Assembly (NCBI RefSeq): GCF_002005105.1
Contig: NZ_MSCV01000017.1
Location: 52,243 to 116,242, forward strand
Direction: 5' to 3'
DNA: 64,000 nucleotides
DNA from: Methylocaldum sp. 14B
GTDB taxonomy: Bacteria > Pseudomonadota > Gammaproteobacteria > Methylococcales > Methylococcaceae
Shown: positions 1-8,747 of the stretch, piece after piece
How positions within the stretch are numbered: position 1 is the first letter of the stretch
Layout of the letters: each line of letters begins with the position of its first letter
The notes under the pieces: model-generated
What the model was told of the DNA's origin: nothing
What the model saw: only the letters and a program-made list of their open reading frames with translations
Database searches by the model: none
Position numbers and translations under genes: made by a program

Positions 1-181
1 CGTAGCCTGGCGGATCGAGACACATGCGGCGTACGTAGTCGGCCAGTCGGTCCGGTGCCGCGGAGCGATCCGAGCGGAATACCCGTTCGAGGACTGCCGC
101 TACCGCCGCGATGTCATTAGACGTGAGCGGGCGAATGGACTGGCGCCGCAGACTCCTGACTCGCGCCGGCTCAAGCGACAT
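1..181 (-). CDS. GNAT-like acyltransferase, partial (3' end off window)
   Basis: An open minus-strand frame begins at an ATG at 179-181, overlaps the end of the carrier-protein gene by 11 bp and stays open to the left edge, so only about 60 residues are seen. The N-terminus contains SIRPLTSNDIAAVAAVLE followed by an amphipathic stretch ending in LADYVRRMCLDPPGY. The pattern 'basic-IRPL-x3-D-hydrophobic helix' is typical of the first strand and helix of GNAT-fold N-acyltransferases, but the acetyl-CoA binding loop lies outside the window. The overlap with the upstream gene implies translational coupling, so it is probably the next gene of the left-hand biosynthetic operon. Assignment to GNAT is an inference from the N-terminus only; another alpha/beta protein is possible. 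Confidence 0.5.
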   Translation of the reverse strand, partial: MSLEPARVRSLRRQSIRPLTSNDIAAVAAVLERVFRSDRSAAPDRLADYVRRMCLDPPGY

Positions 182-440
182 CGGTGAGATTCCGCCGGCT
201 TTCGATATAAGCCGCAATTCGGCTTACCGAGCGAAATTTTTCCAGGTTCAGATCCAAGTCGTCGATCGATACCGAGATGCCGAACTCCCGCTCCAATTGA
301 GCGATCAAGTTGACGAGCAGTAGAGAATCCAGCAATCCGGCGTCCACCAGATCGGTATCGGGCTCGGGAATTTCGATGTTGAGGCGATCGAAGAGGAGGC
401 GCGTAACGGCTTGCATCAGTGACTCGGTGCTTTGAGGCAT
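171..440 (-). CDS. Acyl/peptidyl carrier protein
   Basis: An 89-residue, mostly helical acidic protein with the carrier-protein signature DAGLLDSLLLVNLI. The Ser in DSL at about residue 39 is the expected 4'-phosphopantetheine attachment site. Length and the helix II motif fit a stand-alone ACP/PCP such as DltC-type proteins. It would carry an aminoacyl or acyl group as a thioester in the cytoplasm. It overlaps the upstream GNAT gene by 25 bp and the downstream partial gene by 11 bp, so it is translationally coupled in the operon. The natural partner is the DltA-like adenylating enzyme two genes upstream. No dltB or dltD membrane genes are present, which argues against a role in D-alanylation of cell-wall polymers and for a small-molecule pathway. 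Confidence 0.85.
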   Translation of the reverse strand: MPQSTESLMQAVTRLLFDRLNIEIPEPDTDLVDAGLLDSLLLVNLIAQLEREFGISVSIDDLDLNLEKFRSVSRIAAYIESRRNLTDVA

Positions 441-949
441 TTTGTTCTCCGGTGCTCATGGGCCAATAAATCGAATAGCAGACGGTCCAGGTATCGATCG
501 CCCAACCGGTGACAGCGTCGTTGCCGCCCGATCGGTCGAAAACCGGTTTTCTCCAGAACGCGGATCGACGCGACGTTTCCCTCCACGGCCCACGCGTTAA
601 TCGCTTGCAGCCCCAAGCTGCCGAAGCCGTGGTCCAGTAACTGGCGGACTGCCTGGGTCGTATAACCGCCGGTTGCGTACGTCTTGTCGCCGAGCACGTA
701 CCATAAAGTGGCGGTTTTGAAGAAATCCGTGATGCTGCTGAGCCCGACGATGCCAATCGGCTGTTCGCTCTCCGGCGGCGCGAAAAGGCGTAAACAGTGG
801 ATGTCGCGCTGGACCATCACCTGTAACAGCATTGGCGTCAGGATTTGCACGTCGCCGCCGAAGTCCAGCCATCGATAGTTCTCTTCGGCAGCGAGCCAGT
901 CGGCGGCGGTCGCCAACCACTTGCCGTCAAGGTTCCACAGCTGTGTCAT
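416..949 (-). CDS. GNAT family N-acetyltransferase (RimJ/RimL type)
   Basis: The start is placed at the ATG giving MTQLWNLDGKW (177 residues); the upstream in-frame extension is arginine-rich and unlike the family. The protein shows the GNAT core: a central strand PIGIVGLSSI, the acetyl-CoA loop region with YATGGYTTQAVRQLLDHGF, and the late motif NVASIRVLEKTGFRPIG, in which an Asn followed by S-x-R-V-L-E-K-x-G-F is the hallmark of RimJ/RimL-like enzymes. It probably transfers an acyl group to an amine. The gene lies between the adenylation gene (23 bp overlap) and the carrier-protein gene (25 bp overlap), so its acceptor or donor may be the carrier-bound intermediate of this pathway. The exact substrate cannot be read from sequence. 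Confidence 0.8.
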   Translation of the reverse strand: MTQLWNLDGKWLATAADWLAAEENYRWLDFGGDVQILTPMLLQVMVQRDIHCLRLFAPPESEQPIGIVGLSSITDFFKTATLWYVLGDKTYATGGYTTQAVRQLLDHGFGSLGLQAINAWAVEGNVASIRVLEKTGFRPIGRQRRCHRLGDRYLDRLLFDLLAHEHRRTKCLKAPSH

Positions 950-2531
950 GTTGAAAGAGGCTCCGCAAACGAGGCCGGTCGATTTTGCCGTTGGCGTTCT
1001 TGGGGAGTCGCTCCAGTGGCAGCCAATGCATCGGTAACGCATAGCCCGGGAGCAATCGAGACGCCTGCTCTCGCAAATGGGCTGCCGACACCGTTGAACC
1101 CTGCCGCGGTACGTAGGCGCAGCAGATGGCATTGCCCTCGAATCCGTCGGTCGGCATGGCTACTACGGCACATTCTTCTAGGCTCTCGATCGAATAGAAT
1201 GCCGCTTCGACTTCTCCGAGCTCGATCCGGTAACCACGGCTCTTGATCTGGGTGTCGGCGCGTCCGACGAAATAGAAAAGGCCATCTTCTCCCCGTTTCG
1301 CCAAATCGCCGGTCTTGTAGATGCGATCTTCGGGATTTGCCGCGCGGGGATTGGGCAGAAACGCCGCAGCGGTCTTTTCCGGGGCTTTCCAGTAACCGGG
1401 GCTCAGGCCCGCTCCCCCGATGTACAAATCGCCGATTTCGCCGGGCGGAACTTCGTTCAGGTTCGAGTCCAGCACCAGCAACTCTTCGCCGGCGCAAGCG
1501 GTGCCGATCGGAATAGGCGCCAGCTCGCTCCGCGGGCATTCAGGTACGGTGTAATAACTGCTCGCTATGGTCGTTTCGGTCGGACCGTAAAGATTGGTGA
1601 ACCGGACATGCGGCAGTCGCTGCATGAAATGGATGAGGGTCGGAGTGGGCAATACCTCGCCGCACCACAACATCCGTTTGAGCATGGGAAAGTCGTTCTG
1701 CGTCACGATGCCGTGCTTGGCCATAAGGTTCAATACCGATGGGACCGAAAACCATTGGGTCAACTCGGCCGAGCGGATGAATTCGGCGAGTTTGTGCGGC
1801 AATAAATTGAGCGCAGACGGGATCATGTGCAGCTCGGCTCCCGCCGAAAGCGTGCCGTAGATGTCGAACATGGACAGATCGAAATGCAAGGGCGTATGGC
1901 CCGAAATCCGGTCGCCGGGTTCGATGCCGAAGTAACTCCGTGCCCACTCCACGAAGGCGATCACGTTACGATGAGTGATGACCACCCCCTTGGGGACGCC
2001 CGTCGAGCCGGAAGTGAATAGAATGTGGGCGATATCGAGCCCGTTGTTTTCGGTCTCCGGCGGTACGGAAGGATATGTGTCCACCTCGGTCATATCGAAG
2101 CATGCGGTGAATTTCCGTCCGTTCAAGCGATATTGCTCGATCGAGCCGATCATCATGGGGTAGTCGCCGATCTCTTCAAGGATGTCATCCAAGAGTTTCA
2201 CCGCCTCGGACGAGACCAGCGCTCCCCACGGCTCGGAAATTCTGATCATCGGTGCCAGGCGCGCGGGGGGGCTGGTCAGATCGATCGGAACATAAACCGC
2301 ATCTGCCTTGAGCACGCCTAGCATGGCCACGACGGCAGCCGGCGATTTAGGCAGCAACAGACAAATTCGATCGCCGCGGCGGCAACCGGCTTTTAGCAAA
2401 TGCCAAGCCAAGCGCGAGCTCGCTGAATCCAGTTCTCCGTAAGTCAAAGAGGAACTTCCCAGGGTAACGGCAATGGCATTTGGGCGCAGCTCGGCCTGTC
2501 GGGATACGTAATCTTGCAACAGTTCGGGCAC
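927..2531 (-). CDS. DltA-like amino acid adenylation enzyme
   Basis: A stand-alone AMP-binding (ANL) enzyme of 534 residues. The GTG start at 2529-2531 is chosen because it follows AAAGGGG at good spacing and sits 5 bp after the upstream stop. Adenylation core motifs are present in order: LFTSGSTGVPKGVVITH (A3), NLYGPTETT (A5), YKTGDLAKR (A7), IKSRGYRIELGEVEA (A8) and NANGKIDRPRL with the catalytic Lys (A10). The pocket segment FDLSMFDIYGTL and the later CGEVLP resemble D-alanine-activating DltA, and the Asp at the alpha-amino-group anchoring position is present, so an amino-acid substrate is likely. It has no fused carrier or condensation domain and presumably charges the free carrier protein two genes downstream. 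Substrate identity is not decided. Confidence 0.85.
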   Translation of the reverse strand: MPELLQDYVSRQAELRPNAIAVTLGSSSLTYGELDSASSRLAWHLLKAGCRRGDRICLLLPKSPAAVVAMLGVLKADAVYVPIDLTSPPARLAPMIRISEPWGALVSSEAVKLLDDILEEIGDYPMMIGSIEQYRLNGRKFTACFDMTEVDTYPSVPPETENNGLDIAHILFTSGSTGVPKGVVITHRNVIAFVEWARSYFGIEPGDRISGHTPLHFDLSMFDIYGTLSAGAELHMIPSALNLLPHKLAEFIRSAELTQWFSVPSVLNLMAKHGIVTQNDFPMLKRMLWCGEVLPTPTLIHFMQRLPHVRFTNLYGPTETTIASSYYTVPECPRSELAPIPIGTACAGEELLVLDSNLNEVPPGEIGDLYIGGAGLSPGYWKAPEKTAAAFLPNPRAANPEDRIYKTGDLAKRGEDGLFYFVGRADTQIKSRGYRIELGEVEAAFYSIESLEECAVVAMPTDGFEGNAICCAYVPRQGSTVSAAHLREQASRLLPGYALPMHWLPLERLPKNANGKIDRPRLRSLFQHDTAVEP

Positions 2532-2536
2532 GGTGC

Positions 2537-3601
2537 TTACCCCTTTAGGGATTCTAGGGCTTCGCGAAAAACGACTGCCGTATGCTCCAGTTCTTCCTCG
2601 CTGGGCGGGATATCGAGAATGAAAGTAAGATGGCCGAGCCTGACGTAGCTGGCGATTTCCCGTGCCACCCGTTCGTAACAGCCCACCAGATAAGGGCAAA
2701 ACGTCTGGTAATTGTGGAAGGGGCCGAGCCAATAGGGGTTATCGTCGTCCACGGCCGCTGCATGCGACGACAGCTGTTTATGCCAGTCGGAGTCCGACAC
2801 TTTCATTGCGAGATGATGGGTCAGCTGCCCTTCGCGGGTTTCCGGAAAACGCTCTAAGGCGGCCCGCCATGCCTGCTCGGCCGAGGAACGTGCCACGATG
2901 CCCACCCGAACGCCGCAGGGCACTCCGATATCCTTTTCTACGCCTCGCTCTTCATTTGGAGGCAAGGGGTACTTGATCGCGGTTGCGCCTATCGCGTGAG
3001 CCGCCGCCATACCGGCATCCGACGAGCCCGATATCAGGATGCCGGGCTGCAGCGAAGGCGGCAGCGACGGAGACATCTTGAGATTGTGGACGTGGTAATA
3101 CTTTCCCTCGAAGCTTATGCCCGCCGGGCTCTCCAGCAGTTGCCGGATAATCGTCGTGTACTCGACCGTACGCGCGTAGCGCTGGTCATGGGGCGTATCA
3201 TCGCCAAGGGCCGACAGATCGTTGCGGAAGCCGCCGGCCAGCATGTTCAAATAGACACGCCGCCCGTACAGAAATCCTAGCGTCGCGACTTTCTTCGCGG
3301 CCGTATAAGGGTGCATATAGATCGGCTGAACGGCCACCAGCGGAGCTAAGGTCGCAGTGTGTTCCAGAATGATTTGACTCACCAGCCACGGGTCCGCCAG
3401 CGAGTTGTCGGTGTAGACCAGAATGCCTCGGCATCCGATACGCTCGCTCCAGCGGGCTACCTCGATGACACGCTGTCGATAGGATTTCGGATCGCCGGTA
3501 GTGGATTGAGGGCAGGTCGAGAAAACGTCGATCGCGTCAAGACCGATGCGGCTTTCTCCGGAAAAATCGGCAGATGCACTGTTACGCTGAAGCTGCGACA
3601 T
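2537..3601 (-). CDS. Luciferase-like (LLM class) flavin-dependent monooxygenase
   Basis: A 354-residue protein with the bacterial luciferase/SsuD-type TIM-barrel pattern: IDVFSTCPQ near the N-terminus, the flavin-side strand GILVYTDNSLADPW, and HPYTAAKKVATLGFLYGRR followed by YLNMLAGGFRNDL, then FEGKYYHVHNLKM and a glycine-rich ISGSSDAG phosphate-binding turn. Members use FMNH2 supplied by a separate reductase to oxygenate organosulfur, amine or carbonyl substrates; no reductase gene is seen here. A strong ribosome site (AAGGAAGG) precedes the ATG. The stop codon is 5 bp from the start of the adenylation gene, so the two are co-transcribed. In natural-product loci such enzymes do N-hydroxylation or oxidative tailoring, but which reaction applies is not deducible here. 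Confidence 0.82.
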   Translation of the reverse strand: MSQLQRNSASADFSGESRIGLDAIDVFSTCPQSTTGDPKSYRQRVIEVARWSERIGCRGILVYTDNSLADPWLVSQIILEHTATLAPLVAVQPIYMHPYTAAKKVATLGFLYGRRVYLNMLAGGFRNDLSALGDDTPHDQRYARTVEYTTIIRQLLESPAGISFEGKYYHVHNLKMSPSLPPSLQPGILISGSSDAGMAAAHAIGATAIKYPLPPNEERGVEKDIGVPCGVRVGIVARSSAEQAWRAALERFPETREGQLTHHLAMKVSDSDWHKQLSSHAAAVDDDNPYWLGPFHNYQTFCPYLVGCYERVAREIASYVRLGHLTFILDIPPSEEELEHTAVVFREALESLKG

Positions 3602-3825
3602 AAAGCCTTCCTTGGAAATGTCGTTCCAGATCGTTGGTTAAAGCCTGCCTAGCGTGCGCAAAGCGGCCATTGTCCTTTTCGGCCGGGCAGTCGGATCGCG
3701 ATTGGGCTTGACGCTTTTTCGATTCGGTGTCCGTGAATCTCTGAGTCAAGAATTGGCGTGTCGTTGCCCGATCGATACGTTCATATAAACGTCTTGTGGT
3801 CCGGTTCGCCCATTCGTACGTTTAC
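3602..3825. other. Intergenic gap inside the biosynthetic operon
   Basis: A 224 bp stretch without a convincing gene separates the diiron-protein gene from the flavin monooxygenase gene, while all other junctions in this run overlap or lie within a few bases. On the minus strand a TTGACT hexamer is visible but no good -10 box at 17 bp, so an internal promoter is only a possibility. No clear hairpin or terminator is seen. Confidence 0.4.
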
Positions 3826-5907
3826 CTATCTTGTCGGGTACGCCGTCTTCAAACGGTCAGCAAAATAGCGCTGCATGAATCGGCCCGTCATCGGCAGAAT
3901 GGCGACGCCGAGGGATACGTAACCTAACCGGATTCTGCGCCATGCTTCTTGCATGCCCGAAAAATCACTCCGCTGTCGTACTCGGTCCAGGTAGAGCAGG
4001 ATGGCGTCGCGTGCCCGGCCCGCATGCCCGGATGCCAGATTGTCGATGGTCTGGTGAAGTTGAATGATGGTGGGATCGATTCCGTAATGGCGGAGAATAT
4101 CCGCAACCTGCATATAGCCGGCCCCGAGTCCGCTCAACTCGATGGCGAGATTGAGACCCAGCAGTTCCGGGAAATAGCGGTCCTTGAGCAGCCCGATAGC
4201 CAGCATGTAAACCGGCAATTCAAACGCGGCGTCGGTTAATCTTCGATCCTGGGCGAAGCCTTCGGTCTCGAACTCGGGAATCGCCAAGTCCAAGCTCTCC
4301 AGCAGCCGTCGATAGACATTGGCATGATTGCGTCCCGGTCTGCCGTTTCCCACCTCGTCGGCATAGATATGCAACAGATGCCGTTCGATCTCGCCGAGAT
4401 TTTCGGAGGCCGTCGGAATGGCGGCCAGCCAGCAGCCGTCGACCAGAATGGACGGCGCCAGTTGCAGAATTGCCCAAAGACAAAACTCCCGCCCAATCCT
4501 GGGATTGCCGTTCAGGGGACGATAGCGCGCGGCTTCCTGCCGATAAGCGGCTTCTATCCACTCGCTGAAGGCCGCCGGATGATAATGGCGCAAAGAACGA
4601 CGGATCGGTTTCAGCAAGTCCAGCCATCGGCTGCGGCCAAGAATGCGCTTCACCGCGATCGTCGCTTCGGGCGGGCAGTCGCCGGCGGATTCGGCACGGA
4701 GCAGCGCGGAGAAGAGCCGTCGGCGGCTCATGGCAGGCGGCGAGGGCTGGTGTTTTTTCGGTCCAGCCCGTGCGTTCTGTGGAGTTGGCACTGCACGGGG
4801 TTCGCTAATGGACCGGCGAGCCGTTTCGCCGGCGTCGATTGCTTCCGATTCGGCATCGGGATTTTCGATCCAGTTGAGACAGGACCGCCGTTCCTCTTCG
4901 GTGAACACGCCGAACATGGCGCCACCGAATTGCATGGCTCGAATCAGCCGGCCGGCGGCTGGACATCGGAGATCCACATAAGGCGAGGTGCGCAATGCTT
5001 CGAGCATCGCACCGGGATCGTCCTCGGCCTGTGCCAGCCATTGATCAAGGCTACGCTCTTGGAGCATCACCCGACGATGGTAGCCGATGGCGTACCGGCG
5101 CTTCGCCCTAACGATGTCGGCCATGGCGTCGGCGGCCGTCGGGCGTCGATTCCGGTCGGCGGAGAAAGCGAGCAGAAGTGATTCGAACGCATGGCGGTAG
5201 AGGTGCCAGCCGGCGCGGATACGCGCCAAGTGGCCGTATTCCCGGAGGTGGGACTCCAACGCAGCTGATGCCAAAGGGCGGACAGCGTTCGAAAATCGTT
5301 CCCGTGCCGAAATCCAAGCGGTTTCAGGGCTATCCGAGAGAGTAGCCCACCAAGCCGAATCCAAAAAGCAATGAGCAAGGGTGTAGCCCAGCAGCTCCGG
5401 AAAGAAGGTACGGGGTTTGTGCATCAGGCCGAGATGGAGGCAGGGCATGCGCAGGGCGAAATCGGGGAAACGCCGGTCGCTGAAAAAAGTAGGGCTGTAA
5501 ATGGCCGGGAGCGTTATGGTCGAATTCGTCAACAAGCTCCGGAAATGTAGGGAAAGGGGCGGTGAGTCGTCCTCCAGCCCGATCGTTCGGCAGTAAATCG
5601 CAAATAGGTGACCGTGCGCGGACAAATGGCCCGTGGCCGGCTGGGATACGCGGGCCAGCCACGCGCCTTCGAGCAACGCGCTTGGACTGAGAGCCAAGAG
5701 CAACGATCGTCGTTCGGCTGGGTCGGCGACATTCGGCGCGTTAACCGGCACCCAGGTTTCGAGTTGGAAGTCGGGTCGATTTTGCTGCTCTTGAGCTTCG
5801 ATCAAAGCGGCTTTCACGAACTCTTCGGCGGTTTGCAGAGTTCCTCGATCGGGAGGATCGTTCAGCAGAACCTGGCAAAGAGAGCGGAAATCCGGCGACG
5901 CGGTCAT
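3826..5907 (-). CDS. Double-domain haem-oxygenase-like diiron (HDO) protein
   Basis: A 693-residue protein made of two related helical halves. The C-terminal half (about 400-690) has the pattern of 'iron-containing redox enzyme' proteins: IYADEVGNG with Glu518, NHANVYRRLL with His528, FPELLGLNLAIE with Glu590, and LHQTIDNLASGHAG with His618, Asp622 and His628, which look like a complete set of metal ligands. The N-terminal half (about 90-290) shares IYxxxxG and FPELLG, but the positions matching Glu518 and Glu590 are Thr108 and Cys180, so it is probably non-catalytic. Related enzymes (SznF, UndA, RohS types) oxygenate amines or cleave fatty or amino acids. The start overlaps the carbamoyltransferase stop by 4 bp (ATGA). 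A Pro/Arg-rich linker (about 355-395) joins the halves. The substrate is unknown. Confidence 0.78.
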   Translation of the reverse strand: MTASPDFRSLCQVLLNDPPDRGTLQTAEEFVKAALIEAQEQQNRPDFQLETWVPVNAPNVADPAERRSLLLALSPSALLEGAWLARVSQPATGHLSAHGHLFAIYCRTIGLEDDSPPLSLHFRSLLTNSTITLPAIYSPTFFSDRRFPDFALRMPCLHLGLMHKPRTFFPELLGYTLAHCFLDSAWWATLSDSPETAWISARERFSNAVRPLASAALESHLREYGHLARIRAGWHLYRHAFESLLLAFSADRNRRPTAADAMADIVRAKRRYAIGYHRRVMLQERSLDQWLAQAEDDPGAMLEALRTSPYVDLRCPAAGRLIRAMQFGGAMFGVFTEEERRSCLNWIENPDAESEAIDAGETARRSISEPRAVPTPQNARAGPKKHQPSPPAMSRRRLFSALLRAESAGDCPPEATIAVKRILGRSRWLDLLKPIRRSLRHYHPAAFSEWIEAAYRQEAARYRPLNGNPRIGREFCLWAILQLAPSILVDGCWLAAIPTASENLGEIERHLLHIYADEVGNGRPGRNHANVYRRLLESLDLAIPEFETEGFAQDRRLTDAAFELPVYMLAIGLLKDRYFPELLGLNLAIELSGLGAGYMQVADILRHYGIDPTIIQLHQTIDNLASGHAGRARDAILLYLDRVRQRSDFSGMQEAWRRIRLGYVSLGVAILPMTGRFMQRYFADRLKTAYPTR

Positions 5908-7667
5908 GGCTGAAGACCTGGCTTGGTGAACAGATGATCGTCGATGACCAGGGCGTCGAGGCCGGACGTGAGCAATACGCCGGCGGCGTCCTCCACGCTG
6001 TGCACGATGGGTTTGCCCATGACGTTGAAGCTGGTGTTGAGCAGGACCGGCACGCCGGTTCGTCGATGAAATTCGCCGAGCAGCGCATGAAAACGCGGAT
6101 TCCAGTCTTGCTTGAGCGTTTGCAGCCGACCGGTGCCGTCGACGTGGACCACGGCGGGCACCCGGTCAAGTACGGTGGGCCTGAAGCGCAGGGTACGATC
6201 CATATAGGGGCTTTCCTGGTAGTTTTCGAAGAAATTCGGACCGTGCTCGTGCAGAACGACCGGCGCATAGGGACGGAAGCGTTCGCGGAATTTCACGTCT
6301 CGGTTGATGCGCTCGCCCATGTCCCGCGACCTGGGGTCGGCCAGAATGGAACGATTGCCCAGCGCGCGGGGGCCGAATTCGGCGCAGCCTTGAACCCAGC
6401 CCAAGATTTTTCCCTGGGCCAGAAGATCCGCGGCAGCGGTTATTACGGCTCCATCCGGCAAGTGTCGAACCGGAAGTTGTGCGTACTGAGCGAGACGTTC
6501 AATGGCGTCGCGCTTGATGCGGCTACCTAAATAGGGCGAAAGGCGGCGGGGTTCCGTCCGGCTTTCCGGATGGTCGTCGTGAAACGCCAGCAGGGCTGCG
6601 CCTAAGGCGGTTCCGTCATCGGCCGGTGCCGGCGGGACGTACAGCGATTGGAACGGCGTATGTGCCAACAGCTGACCGTTGCAGACCGAGTTGAGCGCGC
6701 ATCCTCCCCCGAAAGCCAGATTATCGGACGAGGCGAGTTCGTGGAGATTGGCGATGAGCCGGTTGACGGTCTCGGTGAAGAAATGCTGGCCGGTATGGGC
6801 CAAATCCGCGACAGCCTCCGGTGCTTGATTCTTCAATCTCCGACGGGTTATCAGGCGGTTCAGGTACTCGAAGAATCGTTCGTAATCGGGAGCCAGGCGC
6901 AAACCCTCGATCCGCATCGTGCCGCGCAGCCAGCTCAAGACCTCCTCGTCGATCCGTCCGTAGGACGCGAGCCCCATGACTTTCCATTCCTCGCCGCCTA
7001 TCCAATCGAAACCGCATAGCTCGGTGAGCTTCATATAGTAGAATCCCAAGCTGAGCGGGCCGCGTGCTTCGAAGAGAGGTTTCAGGCGTCCGTTGCGATA
7101 GGCGAAGAACGCCATGGAGCCTTCCTCGCCATAAGAATCGATTACCGCGCAGGCTGCCTCGTCGAAAGGACTCCCGTAACACGCCAGCGCGGCATGGGTC
7201 AGATGATGGTCGTAATGGCGGAAACGGACGGATGCGCCGGGAAAGTCGCGGCCCAATGTGCGCGCCAGGTTGATCCCGATCCGCCGCATGGCGTGGTGCT
7301 GGCAAGCCAGCATGTGGTGGATCTGATGCATGTCCAGCCACGTGGTAAGCCGGCGTCCTTTGCCGCTCAGGATGCCCCGGGGCGACAGCCAGCCGAGCAG
7401 CTTTGCGAGCCTCTCGTAGATCGGCCGCGATTTGCGCCAGTTGCACGCGATGACGAATTCGTCGGCATCGCCGCAATGCTCGCGCAGAAGCTTAGGGATG
7501 AGGTATAGGTTGTCCGGCTCGCAATTCAGGGCGCGCTTGTATTGAAGGTGGCGTTCGGTAGCCTCCGCGAATAAGATCTCGCCCGCATCGTTCAGGATGG
7601 ACAGCGCCGGATCGTGATAGGTCGTGCAGAGGCCAACATAATACGTTCGGGTGTCGTGTTTTTTCAT
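5904..7667 (-). CDS. O-carbamoyltransferase (NodU/CmcH/TobZ family)
   Basis: A 587-residue two-domain enzyme. The N-terminal Kae1/YgjD-like domain has HYDHHLTHAA at residues 151-160 (metal-binding histidines), VIDSYGEEGS around 176-184 and the nucleotide-binding FGGGCALN. The C-terminal YrdC-like domain begins near VQGCAEFGPRALGNRSIL and contains the family hallmark LLNTSFNVMGKPIV. Family members transfer a carbamoyl group from carbamoyl phosphate through carbamoyl-adenylate to a hydroxyl of a natural product, for example in nodulation factors, cephamycins and tobramycin. It is the first gene of the minus-strand operon, with its ATG only 18 bp from the divergent AlkB-like start. Length is normal for the family and no key motif is missing. 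The acceptor hydroxyl may be made by one of the neighbouring oxygenases. Confidence 0.9.
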   Translation of the reverse strand: MKKHDTRTYYVGLCTTYHDPALSILNDAGEILFAEATERHLQYKRALNCEPDNLYLIPKLLREHCGDADEFVIACNWRKSRPIYERLAKLLGWLSPRGILSGKGRRLTTWLDMHQIHHMLACQHHAMRRIGINLARTLGRDFPGASVRFRHYDHHLTHAALACYGSPFDEAACAVIDSYGEEGSMAFFAYRNGRLKPLFEARGPLSLGFYYMKLTELCGFDWIGGEEWKVMGLASYGRIDEEVLSWLRGTMRIEGLRLAPDYERFFEYLNRLITRRRLKNQAPEAVADLAHTGQHFFTETVNRLIANLHELASSDNLAFGGGCALNSVCNGQLLAHTPFQSLYVPPAPADDGTALGAALLAFHDDHPESRTEPRRLSPYLGSRIKRDAIERLAQYAQLPVRHLPDGAVITAAADLLAQGKILGWVQGCAEFGPRALGNRSILADPRSRDMGERINRDVKFRERFRPYAPVVLHEHGPNFFENYQESPYMDRTLRFRPTVLDRVPAVVHVDGTGRLQTLKQDWNPRFHALLGEFHRRTGVPVLLNTSFNVMGKPIVHSVEDAAGVLLTSGLDALVIDDHLFTKPGLQP

Positions 7668-7685
7668 TGCCGATTCCGAAGGTCT

Positions 7686-8747
7686 ATGGACATTCTAACG
7701 AAAACTGCGGGGGACGGGATTTCGAGAACGACTCGTCTGCTGGATTTTCTACCGCCTTGGTGGTGCGGTTTCGGTCTCAGCCTTTTCATGCCGAGCTGCA
7801 TTTTCGCGTTTTTGGCAACCGGTCCTCATCAAGCGGTTCAGGCCTTGGCCTGGACGCTGCCGTTCGGTGCGCTCTTTGCGGTCGATTGTTTCGGTCCTTC
7901 GGAACGGCGGTCGGTGCCTGCCGATGCTCCCCGCTGGTTTTTCGACGGAATCCTGTACGCGCTAGTTCTATTGCAGATATTGAACGTCCTTGCTTTGGGC
8001 CTCTTGGTCTCGCGACTCAGATGGGCCGGCCCGCTCGAAGTTGCGAATAGCCTGGGCGATCTGTTAGCCGTGCGAATCATGGCCGGAGCCAATTTTTGCT
8101 GTGCGGCCATTTGTCCCGCCCATGAATTCATCCACAGACGTCGCCATTGGCAGCGGATGCTGGGACGATTTCTGCTTACAACCGTGTTTTACGATCATTT
8201 CGCGATCGCGCACAAGCGGGCGCATCATGCCAAGCTGGGCAGCACGTTGGACCCGTCCACCGCTGTTGCGGGCGAATGCTATGAAGATTTTTTCCGGCGC
8301 GCGGCGATTCAGCAATGGCGGATCGCCTGGCGAGCGGATCGACAGGCTGCTCTCGCCGGAGCGGCCGTCGAAGCCGTCTGGCTCGCGGCGTACGCTTGGC
8401 TGTTCGGTCTCTTGGCGGCAGCGGTGTTTCTGCGATGCGCCTATCTCGCCATACGGATCTTGGAATCCGTCAATTATTTCCAGCATTACGGGCTGACCGA
8501 GGCTTCCGGACGATCGCGCCTGACTGCCTGGCGCAACGACTCCGCCGTCAGTCTGTTTCTATTTCTGGGTCTCACGCGGCACGCCGATCATCATCGGCAT
8601 CCCGGAGTGCCTTACCCCGAGCTGCGTGCATCGGATGACGAACCCGTCATGCCTTACGGATATTGGGGAATGGCGGTGATGGTGCTGCGGCGCAACGAGA
8701 GATACCGGGCTTGGGCAGCTTCCCAAGAAAGGGTGCAGCGGCGATAG
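7686..8747 (+). CDS. AlkB-like membrane diiron hydroxylase/desaturase
   Basis: A 353-residue integral membrane protein with several hydrophobic spans and the full histidine set of the alkane hydroxylase branch of the membrane fatty-acid desaturase superfamily: HEFIH at 146-150, HKRAHH at 176-181, NYFQHYG at 263-269 and RHADHHRHP at 298-306. The NYxxHYG and RHxDHHxHP motifs favour AlkB-type omega-hydroxylases or related xylene/alkane monooxygenases over acyl-lipid desaturases. The start at 7686 is preceded by GAAGG; an upstream extension would overlap the divergent gene. It would need rubredoxin or ferredoxin electrons, not encoded nearby. The 18 bp start-to-start spacing with the carbamoyltransferase implies promoters inside the coding regions and supports co-regulation. 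A hydroxylation step in the same pathway is inferred. Confidence 0.82.
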   Translation: MDILTKTAGDGISRTTRLLDFLPPWWCGFGLSLFMPSCIFAFLATGPHQAVQALAWTLPFGALFAVDCFGPSERRSVPADAPRWFFDGILYALVLLQILNVLALGLLVSRLRWAGPLEVANSLGDLLAVRIMAGANFCCAAICPAHEFIHRRRHWQRMLGRFLLTTVFYDHFAIAHKRAHHAKLGSTLDPSTAVAGECYEDFFRRAAIQQWRIAWRADRQAALAGAAVEAVWLAAYAWLFGLLAAAVFLRCAYLAIRILESVNYFQHYGLTEASGRSRLTAWRNDSAVSLFLFLGLTRHADHHRHPGVPYPELRASDDEPVMPYGYWGMAVMVLRRNERYRAWAASQERVQRR

